Source of the DNA: Catenulisporales bacterium
GTDB lineage: Bacteria > Actinomycetota > Actinomycetes > Streptomycetales > Catenulisporaceae
Reading direction: 5' to 3'
Assembly (NCBI GenBank): GCA_019510485.1
Contig: JAEKKI010000130.1
Span: 1 to 50,891, forward strand
DNA length: 50,891 bases
Made by a program: the position numbers and the translations under genes. Under the pieces are notes generated by a model that did not search any database, was not told where the DNA came from, and was given only the letters and a program-made list of their open reading frames with translations. Below, one piece after another: positions 32,435 through 39,326 of the stretch; position 1 is the first letter of the stretch; every line of letters starts with the position of its first letter.

Positions 32435-32944
32435 TCAGGCTTCGCGGAGGCCGAACATCGCCTCGATCCGGTGCCGGGGCGTGCGGGCGCGGGCCGTCCA
32501 GGACCGCCCCCGGGCCACGCGGTGGTGGATGAGCGAGGCGACCAACTCGGCCTCGCGCTCCTGCGGCTGGCTGTAGACGGTGCGGCCGAGCACGCTCTGG
32601 ATCAGCGCGGGGGACAGGTGCGGCAGCAGCGTGCCGGTGCCTGCGGTGGCTGCGGGCCCCCCGTCGTGGCCGCAGACCAGGTGCGCGGCCTCGTGGAGCA
32701 GGATGTGCTGGCGGTGCATCGCGGTGGTGTCGCTGGAGTAGATGATGACGTCGGACCGCAGCGTGGTCACCAGCAGTCCGCACGGCCGGTCCGGGCGGAA
32801 CGGCAACGGGATCAGCTCGATCGGCCGCCCGCGCTTGTGCGCCAGTTGGTCGATGAAGCCCTCGGCGTCGAACGGGTCTGGCAGATCCAGCCGCTCCACC
32901 ACCGCTCGGCACCTGCGCCACAGTTCGGTCCGGCCGCTCCCCAT
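32435..32944 (-). CDS. ImmA/IrrE-type zinc metallopeptidase
   Basis: The protein is about 168 residues. The zinc-binding HExxH motif is present in HILLHEAAHLVCGHD near the middle, after a strand pair (CGLLVTTLRSDVIIYSSD) typical of the ImmA/IrrE (COG2856) fold. A C-terminal helix contains a candidate third ligand in QPQEREAELVASLI. Known family members (ImmA of ICEBs1, IrrE/PprI of Deinococcus) cleave an XRE repressor in response to DNA damage or a peptide signal. The upstream XRE gene is the obvious candidate substrate. ATG at 32944 is preferred; GTG at 32950 is possible. The gene is the second of a three-gene minus-strand operon. Confidence 0.86.
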   Translation of the reverse strand: MGSGRTELWRRCRAVVERLDLPDPFDAEGFIDQLAHKRGRPIELIPLPFRPDRPCGLLVTTLRSDVIIYSSDTTAMHRQHILLHEAAHLVCGHDGGPAATAGTGTLLPHLSPALIQSVLGRTVYSQPQEREAELVASLIHHRVARGRSWTARARTPRHRIEAMFGLREA

Positions 32945-32997
32945 CCCCACAGCCCACCTGTTCCGCGTCCGCGAAGCATCACCGGACGCTTGAGCAT

Positions 32998-33507
32998 TCA
33001 GTCTTCCTCGGCACCGCCCCTGCCGGGCGCCGTGCGGGTCTTCCCCTCGTGGCGCACCAGGACGTCGATCATGTCGTTGAGTGTGTCGATCCCCTCCGGT
33101 GACAGTGTGAGCGCCCGCAGCGCCACGTTGCGAACGCCGGCGTCGCGCAGCACGCCGAGCAGCTCGAGCTCCCGCGCTATGGCAGCTCCCTGATCATCGT
33201 CGAAAAAGTAGGCTACCGGCACTTGGAAGAATTGTGCCAGCGCCTCCAGGTGGCGCTTGGTGGGGTTGTCCCTGCGTCCGGTGCGCAGCTGCCACACGTA
33301 GGTGGCCGAGAACGTCTCCCCCGTCGCCTCCCGGCAGGCCTTGGCGACCTCCTCGTTGCTGTACATCTCCCGGTCAGGCCGGCGTACCACCTGGAACAGG
33401 GTGTCGATCTTCCCCGCGAGCGTCATCTGCCCGGAGGACGCCTCGCCGTGTGCCACCTTTGCGAACCCCCTCAATGGATTCCCCGCTTGCCCCAATATCG
33501 GCTCCAT
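32998..33507 (-). CDS. XRE-family regulator paired with ImmA/IrrE peptidase
   Basis: The protein has up to 169 residues. A Cro/C1-like HTH carries YSNEEVAKACREATGETFSA, then YVWQLRTGRRDNPTKRHLEA and a QFFQVPVAYFFDDD segment, the usual layout of actinobacterial XRE proteins that precede ImmA/IrrE and DUF6545 genes. A helical C-terminal domain follows. An ATG at 33426 (MTLAGKIDTLF) fits the start of homologues better than 33507, but neither has a clear ribosome site. It is divergent from the repeat-protein gene across 135 bp and is well placed to repress both itself and that gene (inference). Confidence 0.85.
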   Translation of the reverse strand: MEPILGQAGNPLRGFAKVAHGEASSGQMTLAGKIDTLFQVVRRPDREMYSNEEVAKACREATGETFSATYVWQLRTGRRDNPTKRHLEALAQFFQVPVAYFFDDDQGAAIARELELLGVLRDAGVRNVALRALTLSPEGIDTLNDMIDVLVRHEGKTRTAPGRGGAEED

Positions 33508-33552
33508 GCTAATCGATGGGGCGTAAGCGGTTGTGAAAACCTCTAGTGGGTC

Positions 33553-33581
33553 TTGTCAGCCAAGATGAATTGCCTTACGTT
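33553..33581 (+). promoter_or_regulatory. Putative housekeeping-type promoter of the repeat-protein gene
   Basis: TTGTCA (33553-33558), 17 bp and TACGTT (33576-33581) fit a sigma-70/HrdB-type promoter with ideal spacing. They would give a leader of about 55 nt before the ATG at 33643. The leader has two copies of GGAGGAAG, the second placed correctly as ribosome site. Confidence 0.45.
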
Positions 33582-33642
33582 CCGAACGGGTCAGAACACT
33601 GGCTCGGAGGAAGATCCCTCACGACCTTCGGAGGAAGAATAG

Positions 33643-34008
33643 ATGGCCACCGCCACCCTGAACGTCCGCGACGTGAACATGAACGTCCGCGACTCACTGA
33701 AGATGAACGTGCGCGACGCGTTCAAGATGGACGTGCGCGACCTCAAGATGAGCGTCCGTGACCTGAACATGGGCGTCCTCAGCGGCGTCGTCGAGGACGA
33801 GCCGAGCGTGGGCGTCCTCAGCAACGTTCTGAGCAACGTGCTCAGCGGCGGCTTCGCTGAGGAGGAGCCCACCGTGGGCGTTCTCAGCAACGTCCTCAGC
33901 GGCTTCGCCGAGGAGGAGCCCACCGTGGGCGTCCTGAGTAACGTCCTCAGCGGCTTCGCCGAGGACGAGCCCAGCGTGGGCGTCCTCAGCAACGTCCTGA
34001 GCAACTAG
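33643..34008 (+). CDS. Two-part tandem-repeat protein of unknown family (121 residues)
   Basis: I do not recognise this protein. Residues 6-45 hold five VRD units with alternating hydrophobic residues (LNVRD, NMNVRD, KMNVRD, KMDVRD, KMSVRD), suggesting short beta strands joined by RD turns. Residues 51-121 hold about four copies of a unit of roughly 17 residues: an acidic spacer (EDEPS or EEEPT) followed by VGVLSNVLSGFA, which would form an amphipathic helix. The first copy has an internal NVLS duplication and the last ends at LSN. There is no Cys, Trp, Tyr or His, no signal peptide and no double-glycine leader. Coding is well supported by GGAGGAAG 5 bp before ATG, G/C third positions throughout, and conserved protein repeats despite synonymous changes. 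It is divergent from the XRE-peptidase-DUF6545 operon. Possible roles are a multi-copy precursor peptide, a self-assembling scaffold or a signal protein; none is shown. Confidence 0.75.
   Translation: MATATLNVRDVNMNVRDSLKMNVRDAFKMDVRDLKMSVRDLNMGVLSGVVEDEPSVGVLSNVLSNVLSGGFAEEEPTVGVLSNVLSGFAEEEPTVGVLSNVLSGFAEDEPSVGVLSNVLSN
33661..33771 (+). repeat. Short coding repeats, 21-24 bp units, five copies
   Basis: Five in-frame units of 21 or 24 bp, each with an (A/G)(A/G)CGT(C/G)CG(C/T)GAC core and usually ending in ATG, encode the VRD repeats at the N-terminus of the repeat protein. Differences are mostly synonymous. Confidence 0.85.
33793..34005 (+). repeat. Coding tandem repeat, 51-bp unit, about four copies
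   Basis: In-frame units of 66, 51, 51 and 45 bp each encode the acidic spacer plus VGVLSNVLS core. Copies differ mainly at third positions (for example GTT/GTC, AGC/AGT), which points to selection on the protein. The first copy is longer through a 12-bp and a 3-bp insertion. Confidence 0.88.
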
Positions 34009-34158
34009 GCCGCACCCGGCCGATGACGGCGCCGCCGCGGGCCGCCGGCGATCTGACGACACCTGGGTATACGTCGACGATCCACGGATGCCCGCGGCGG
34101 CGTACGGTCGCAAGCCGCACCGTCCGGCGGCACTCTGTCCCGCAGCATGACAGCTGAT

Positions 34159-34185
34159 GTGAATAAGAGTCTTCACTCCATTCAC
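34159..34185. promoter_or_regulatory. Overlapping inverted repeats upstream of the second XRE gene
   Basis: GTGAAT at 34159-34164 pairs with ATTCAC at 34180-34185, and GTGAA also pairs with TTCAC at 34172-34176. They lie in a locally AT-rich stretch about 90-115 bp before the DUF5753 regulator's start, a reasonable place for an operator. The remaining sequence from 34009 to 34274 shows no gene. Confidence 0.33.
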
Positions 34186-34274
34186 CTCAGTTTACAGACG
34201 GAGCCTGTGACCAGTAGGGTCGTGCCCTGATGTAGTGCACGAGTGCGACCACGTCAGGGAGCGGATAAAGATCC

Positions 34275-35153
34275 ATGACTGAACGCGCGACCCTGCGCCA
34301 CCGCAGGATCGGAGCGGCGTTGCGCGCCCACCGCCTCGCCGCCGGGCTCACCCTGGAGCGGGTGGCCCGAAAGCTCACTCCCGCGGACGCGATGTCCGCG
34401 GCGAAGATCTCCCGGATCGAGAACGGGCAGTACGCGGTGAACCCGCACGACGTCCGGGCGCTGTGCCGGATCTACGGCCTGGACCGGGCGATCACCGACG
34501 AGCTGGTCGAGCAGGCCTCCCAGGCGCTGCGCCGCGGCTGGTGGCAGGAGGGGGAGGCCGGCGCGCTGCCGGCTCCGCTCCAGCGCTATCTGGAGTACGA
34601 GGACACGTGCGTCGAGCTCGATGTCTTCGCGCCGGTGTTCGTGCCGGACATCCTGCAGACCGCCGCGTACACCAGGATGCTGATAGCCGGCCTGTGGCCC
34701 GACAAGCAGCCGGGGGAGCGCGCCGCGCTGGCGGCGGTGCTGATGCGGCGGCAGTCGCGGTTCGCCGTCGACGCCGGGCCGCGGGTCCACGTGGTGCTCG
34801 ACGCGCACGCCGTCATGAGGTCGTGGGGGGACCGGTCGGTGGCGGCGCGGCAGGCGGCCTATCTGCTGGAGGCCTCGCGGCATCCCCGGACCGAGGTGCG
34901 GGTCATCCCCGACGGCCGTGTCTACCCCGGCGCCCACACCGGTTTCACGCTGATGACGCTCGGCAAGGGCGCGCGCAAGGCCGAGCACGTCGGGTTCGTC
35001 GGGGGAGTGGTCGGCTGGTGCCTGGTCGACGGCGTCGACGAGATCGACCGCTACGCGCAGACCTTCGAGCAGCAGCGGGCCGCCGCGCTCGGACCGGAGG
35101 AGACCCGCCGGTGGCTGCGGCTGGCGGTCAAGAGCATGGGCGGTGTCATATGA
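34275..35153 (+). CDS. XRE regulator with DUF5753 domain (Scr1/BldB-linked type)
   Basis: This 292-residue member of the large actinomycete family of HTH-DUF5753 regulators has an N-terminal HTH (GAALRAHRLAAGLTLERVAR, then AAKISRIENGQYAVNPHDVR). The DUF5753 domain follows from about residue 105, with VFVPDILQTAAYTRMLIAGL, VLMRRQSRF, HVVLDAHAVMRS and TEVRVIPDGRVYPGAHTGF. These proteins usually pair with small DUF397 partner genes, which is not the case here. Instead its TGA overlaps the ATG of a condensation-like gene (ATGA), so the regulator is produced with the first enzyme gene of the cluster. It is the most likely pathway-specific or developmental regulator of that cluster (inference). Confidence 0.92.
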   Translation: MTERATLRHRRIGAALRAHRLAAGLTLERVARKLTPADAMSAAKISRIENGQYAVNPHDVRALCRIYGLDRAITDELVEQASQALRRGWWQEGEAGALPAPLQRYLEYEDTCVELDVFAPVFVPDILQTAAYTRMLIAGLWPDKQPGERAALAAVLMRRQSRFAVDAGPRVHVVLDAHAVMRSWGDRSVAARQAAYLLEASRHPRTEVRVIPDGRVYPGAHTGFTLMTLGKGARKAEHVGFVGGVVGWCLVDGVDEIDRYAQTFEQQRAAALGPEETRRWLRLAVKSMGGVI

Positions 35154-36544
35154 CGGTTTCCCACACCATCGACGTGCCCTTCGACGGCGACGGCGCCGGG
35201 TGCGGCGGACTGAACTGGGGCCAGCAGCACATCCTCGGCGCGACCCGGAACCTCGGCTCGCCGATGAACATGTGTGCCGTGCGGGTGTTGGAGCCGACGG
35301 CGCGGCTGGAGGAATTCGTCGACGAGCTGCGCTTCTACCTGAACCGCTTCCAGTCGATGCGGACTCTGCTGCGCTTCAGCCCCGACGCGCCGCCGATCCA
35401 GGAGGTCTTCGCAGCCGGCCGGGCGCCGTTGGCGGTCATCGACATCCCGGCGGACGCCGACGCCGACACCGTGGCTGCCGAACTCGCCGCCGAACACGAG
35501 AAGCTGCCCTTCGACGAAGAGCGCGAATTCCCGATCCGCATGCTCCTGGTCCGCCAAACCAGCATCCTGACTCACCTGGTGACGGTGCTGAACCACTTCG
35601 CGACCGACGGCGCCGGAGCCTTCGTCATGTACGAGGACTACCTGCGCCGCGATCCGGCCACCGGGCTGGCGCCGCACCCGGTGCCGACTCACCCGCTGGA
35701 CCTCACCGCCCAGCAGAGCACCCCGGCGGGCCGCCGCCAGAGCGACTCCTCGCTGCGGTACTGGGAACGTGAGCTGCGAGCCTTGCCGCTCCGCCCGGCG
35801 CGCGAACCCGTGGCCGGCGCCGGGGCCCGCTACCGGTGCGCCCGGCTGCGCTCGGTACCGATGCTGCTCGGCGCGACGCGGGTCGCGCACCGGTTGCGGT
35901 GCGACGTCAGCGCGGTGCTGCTCGCTTTGTTCGCGACCGCGCTGGCCCGGGCCGCCGGCGAGCCGACGGTCGCGGCGCAGGTGCTGGTCAGCAACCGGTT
36001 CCGGCCGGGCATGGCGGACATCGTCGGCAACGTCAGCCAGACCGGGCTGTTCGTGGTGGACGTCGGCGGCGCCACGATCGACGAGGTGGTCGAGCGCGCG
36101 CAGCGGGCCGTGACGCGCACGTATAAGTACGCGTACTTCGATTGGGAGCAGTGGCGGGAGCTGGTACCCCGCATCGAGCGCGAGCGCGGAGCGGAGTTCG
36201 AGCTCTGCTATTACAACGACCGGCCTTCGCAGCGCAGCGCGACCGTGCCCGGACCGGAGCCGAGCGCCGAGGAGGTCATGGCGGCCGCCGCGGTCCCGGC
36301 CCCGATCACGTGGACCGATCTGCCGTTCTTCAACGAGCGGCTGATGGTGAGCATCGACAGCGTCGCCGACGCCGACGCGGCCGAGGCCGAGGCCGTCACC
36401 CTGCTGGTCCACGCCGACACCTGGTTCGTCCCGCCGGCCGAGATGGAAGAACTGGCGCGGTCCATGGAGGACCTGGCCATCGCGGCAGCCTGCGACGCCA
36501 CCACGCCGACCGGGCTCGGCGCCCTGGAGCGGTCGGGCACCTGA
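35150..36544 (+). CDS. Stand-alone condensation-domain-like protein C1
   Basis: The 464-residue protein has the two-lobed CoA-dependent-acyltransferase/NRPS condensation fold. The HHxxxDG active-site motif is present as NHFATDG (148-154): the second, catalytic His149 and the Asp are kept and the first His is Asn. An N-terminal VPFDGDGAGCGGLNWGQ and internal LVSNRFRPGMADIVGN are shared with the protein at 37879-39285, so these two are paralogs. No adenylation or carrier domain is attached. It could transfer a carrier-bound acyl group to an amine or alcohol, as PapA5-like and stand-alone C-domain enzymes do. It is the only one of the three C-like genes on the plus strand, coupled by a 4-bp overlap to the DUF5753 regulator. 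Confidence 0.82.
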   Translation: MTVSHTIDVPFDGDGAGCGGLNWGQQHILGATRNLGSPMNMCAVRVLEPTARLEEFVDELRFYLNRFQSMRTLLRFSPDAPPIQEVFAAGRAPLAVIDIPADADADTVAAELAAEHEKLPFDEEREFPIRMLLVRQTSILTHLVTVLNHFATDGAGAFVMYEDYLRRDPATGLAPHPVPTHPLDLTAQQSTPAGRRQSDSSLRYWERELRALPLRPAREPVAGAGARYRCARLRSVPMLLGATRVAHRLRCDVSAVLLALFATALARAAGEPTVAAQVLVSNRFRPGMADIVGNVSQTGLFVVDVGGATIDEVVERAQRAVTRTYKYAYFDWEQWRELVPRIERERGAEFELCYYNDRPSQRSATVPGPEPSAEEVMAAAAVPAPITWTDLPFFNERLMVSIDSVADADAAEAEAVTLLVHADTWFVPPAEMEELARSMEDLAIAAACDATTPTGLGALERSGT

Positions 36545-36546
36545 GC

Positions 36547-36585
36547 GGACGGCTGTGGGGCGGCCTGCCGCCCGCTCAGCCGTCC
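36547..36585. terminator. Nested hairpin between convergent C-like genes
   Basis: The 48-bp gap between two convergent genes contains an outer 9-bp stem (36547-36555 with 36577-36585) and an inner GC-only stem (36558-36564 with 36567-36573). Its symmetry lets it act on both strands. Confidence 0.6.
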
Positions 36586-36592
36586 CCCCGCC

Positions 36593-37870
36593 TCACGCGG
36601 GCAGCGGCTCCAACCCCGCCGCCTGCAACAGCGTGGCCTGCAACTCGTCCATGAACGCGGCGAGCCTCGCCTGGTCGACGTCCGGGCGGCTGCAGCGCAC
36701 CACGGCGTCGACGGTCTGGATGCCCCGGACGATGAGGTAGAAGCCGGGACCGAAGGCGCGGGCCGGGGTGGCGAACTCCACTCCGGCGGGCTGCTGCTCC
36801 ACGGCCGGGGCGAATCCCGGCGGGGCCAGGATGGCGTTCATGTTGAAGCCGGGGTCCACCGGCGGATCGGCCTTCTCGAAGAACTCCTCGCGCATGCGCA
36901 TCACGGCGTCGGGGTCGCAGATCCCGTTCTTCAGGCCGTTGAGCGACTTGCCGTGGACCTTCCCGGCCAGTTCGGCGAAGGATTCGGTGCCGTCGAAGTC
37001 CAGCAGGAACGGGGCCCACTGGTTCAGCGAGGTCACGACGCCGGCGGTGCTGGAGTCGAACCGGTTGGCCGAGATCGCCAGGATCAGGACCGCAGAGCGG
37101 CCCAGCACCGTGCGCAGCGAGCGATAGAGCGCGGCGGTGACGACGGTCGCCGCGGTCACGTCCAGGGCCGCCGCGCCGGCGTGCAGTCGCTCCAGCGGGA
37201 TGCCGGTGGTGAGCGTGGCACCCAGCATCACAGGGCTCGAATCAGCGCTCGAATCAGCGTCGCGGCGCGGGGCCGCGTCCAGCGTCCGGCGCCAGTACCG
37301 CTCCGCCGCGCGCAGCCGGTGCGCGCCGGCACCCTGCTGGTCCAGCGCCATCGTGATCGGCTGGCCGCCCGGCGGCGGCAATTCCTGGCCGGCCAGCAGG
37401 GCGTGGAAGTCGTCCTGCATGATCAGCGAGGCCGCGCCGTCGGCGGCCATGTGGTGCACGATGTAAAGGACCTGCTTCGGTACGCCGTCCTCGGTCAGCA
37501 CCCAGGCCCGCCACGGGATGCCGTGGTAGATGTCCAAGGGCTCTTGGTACTTGGCCGCCATTGTCTCCGACAGTTCGCAGACGTCTGCCACGCCGTGGTC
37601 GACGCGCTTCAGGATCTCTTCGGCGTCGTGCGCGCAGAGGAACTGCAGCGGCGCGCCGGAGTCGTCGATCGCGTAGTTCGTGCGCAGCGACTCATGGCGC
37701 ATGGCCAGGGCGGCGAGCGCCTGCCATACGTCCTCCACGGTGCATTCGGTGCGGATGTCCCACACCAGGGGTTGCAGGTTCGCTTCCCATGACTGCTCCT
37801 GGGGCAGGCGCTCCACGTCGCGGTATACGGAGAGCTGGCCGATCGTCATCGGATACGTCGTGGTGTCCAC
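36593..37870 (-). CDS. Stand-alone condensation-domain-like protein C2
   Basis: The protein has 425 residues and a condensation-like fold with the complete active-site motif HHMAADG at 139-145. The N-terminal MTIGQLSVYRDVERLP and later ILAISANRFDSSTAGVV are typical of C-domain or acyltransferase relatives. It is clearly more distant from C1 and C3 than those are from each other. GTG at 37870 was chosen because AAGGAG, lying in the end of the upstream gene, is correctly spaced before it. It is the last gene of the minus-strand operon, 8 bp after C3. The intact motif makes it the best candidate for a true acyl or peptide bond-forming enzyme in the cluster. Confidence 0.82.
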   Translation of the reverse strand: MDTTTYPMTIGQLSVYRDVERLPQEQSWEANLQPLVWDIRTECTVEDVWQALAALAMRHESLRTNYAIDDSGAPLQFLCAHDAEEILKRVDHGVADVCELSETMAAKYQEPLDIYHGIPWRAWVLTEDGVPKQVLYIVHHMAADGAASLIMQDDFHALLAGQELPPPGGQPITMALDQQGAGAHRLRAAERYWRRTLDAAPRRDADSSADSSPVMLGATLTTGIPLERLHAGAAALDVTAATVVTAALYRSLRTVLGRSAVLILAISANRFDSSTAGVVTSLNQWAPFLLDFDGTESFAELAGKVHGKSLNGLKNGICDPDAVMRMREEFFEKADPPVDPGFNMNAILAPPGFAPAVEQQPAGVEFATPARAFGPGFYLIVRGIQTVDAVVRCSRPDVDQARLAAFMDELQATLLQAAGLEPLPA

Positions 37871-37878
37871 CGGACTCC

Positions 37879-39285
37879 TTAGTGAGATGTGCCGACTCCG
37901 GTCGGATGGTCGGGGTCGAAGGCGGCGGCCAGCAGGATCTCCTCGATCCCGCGCAGGATCGCCACCTGTTCGGCCGGGGACACCGCCCGCGTGTCGGAGC
38001 GCAGCGTCAGATTGACGGTGTCCGGGCTGCCGTTGACGTCGAGGTAGGCCTTGACGTCCGGTGAGTTCGAGCGGATCCCCCAGGACAGACGGGACAGCGG
38101 GACCGCGTCCCACATCTGCTCCTCGGACGGCATCTGCTCGCCCGTCCCCGCGGGCTGGGCCAGCGTCGCGCGCCGGTCGTTGAAGTAGCACATCAGGTCC
38201 AGCGCCTCGCCGCGCTCCTTCTCCACCCGCTCGCGCAGCTCCGCCAGGCGGCGCGGATCGTAGTAGGCGTTCTTGCCGGTGGCGAGCTGGGCGCGCCAGG
38301 CCCGGGCGACGGCCTCGTCGAAGGTGCAGCCGCCGACGTCGACGACGCACAGGCCGGGCTGGGCCACCACGCTGACCGAGCGGGCGAAGTCCGGGCGGAA
38401 CCGGTTGCTCACCACCATGCGGATCACGCTCGGGTTGACGCCGGTGGTGCGGGCCAGGGCCACGGCGTAGGCGGCCAGCAGGACCGGGCCGCTGTGCAGG
38501 CCGGTGCGGGCGCTGACGGCGTTGAGCGCCAGCAGCGCGGCGCGGGAATCGTAGGCGCAGTCCCACCAGCGCGGATCGCGCTCGGGGTGCGGGCCGTTGA
38601 ACCGCCGTGCCGGCACCTCGCGCAGCCAGCGCTCCCAGTAGCGCAGCGAGACGGCCTGGGCCCGCTCGGCGGCGGGCCCGCGCTGCTCGCGGGCCAGGTC
38701 CATCGGCTGCACGCCGGCGCGCGGGCCGAGTACCCCGCCGGTGTCCCGGTCCAGGTTCTCCAAGTCGCCGACCAGCGCTTCGAAGCCGTAGGCGTCGATC
38801 ACCATGTGCGGATACATGGCCACGAAGTGGTCCGGCACGCCGTCCTTGCGGATCACCGCCATGCGCACCGGCCAGTCCTGGGCGATGTCGAAGGGCTCGA
38901 ACTCATAGCGAGCGCGGATCTCTTCGGCGAGTTCCGCGGGGTCCTGACCCTCTGCGACGTCGTGGACATGCAGGGCGACTTCGCCGGACGCGGCGAGCAC
39001 CTGCGTCGGCTCGCCGTCCGGTCCGGTCCGGATGCGGGTCCGCAGCGACTGGTGCCGCCCGACGATGAACGCCAGCAGCCGCACCAGGTGCTCCAGCGTG
39101 GTGCCCGCCTCCAGGCGCATCGCGCCGCCGATCATGTACGGCGAGTCAAAGCCCTGCATCATCCGCCAGACGAGCCACTGGCCCCAGGTCAGCTCCTCGG
39201 TGCCGGAGCCCTCGCCGGCGAACGGCACCATGATCGTCTGGTGGTTCTGCCGACTCTGTCGGCTCTGCCGGCTCTCGTGCTCCAT
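37879..39285 (-). CDS. Stand-alone condensation-domain-like protein C3, altered active site
   Basis: The protein is 468 residues and paralogous to C1 (shared VPF-GxGxG-LxWGQ start and VVSNRFRPDFARSV). The motif position reads PHMVIDA (159-165): the catalytic second His and the Asp remain, but the first His is Pro and the terminal Gly is Ala. The N-terminal 16 residues are a low-complexity RQSRQSRQNHQ tract from a 9-bp DNA repeat; an ATG at codon 19 would give a start matching C1 closely. It may be catalytic with altered specificity, or structural, as degenerate C domains can be recruitment platforms. It lies between the sugar-nucleotide enzyme and C2 in the minus-strand operon. Confidence 0.82.
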   Translation of the reverse strand: MEHESRQSRQSRQNHQTIMVPFAGEGSGTEELTWGQWLVWRMMQGFDSPYMIGGAMRLEAGTTLEHLVRLLAFIVGRHQSLRTRIRTGPDGEPTQVLAASGEVALHVHDVAEGQDPAELAEEIRARYEFEPFDIAQDWPVRMAVIRKDGVPDHFVAMYPHMVIDAYGFEALVGDLENLDRDTGGVLGPRAGVQPMDLAREQRGPAAERAQAVSLRYWERWLREVPARRFNGPHPERDPRWWDCAYDSRAALLALNAVSARTGLHSGPVLLAAYAVALARTTGVNPSVIRMVVSNRFRPDFARSVSVVAQPGLCVVDVGGCTFDEAVARAWRAQLATGKNAYYDPRRLAELRERVEKERGEALDLMCYFNDRRATLAQPAGTGEQMPSEEQMWDAVPLSRLSWGIRSNSPDVKAYLDVNGSPDTVNLTLRSDTRAVSPAEQVAILRGIEEILLAAAFDPDHPTGVGTSH

Positions 39286-39326
39286 CGGGCATCACCGCCA
39301 CTTCGTCGTGGATGGTCCCTGGTGAA

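Noticed and set aside
30390-32576. Plus-strand frame of about 730 codons
   Set aside because: It covers the TetR and DUF6545 genes antisense; composition is Arg/His/Gln/Pro-rich and it has no ribosome site.
33591-34004. Minus-strand repetitive ORF opposite the repeat protein
   Set aside because: It mirrors the coding repeat, has no ribosome site, and the synonymous pattern between copies favours the plus-strand frame.
33643-34008. Lanthipeptide, lasso or graspetide precursor
   Set aside because: No Cys, no leader motif, and no LanM/LanB, lasso cyclase or ATP-grasp gene nearby; kept only as an unclassified repeat protein.
35150-39285. NRPS cluster call
   Set aside because: The C-like proteins stand alone; no adenylation domain with a fused carrier, and no thioesterase, is present in the window.
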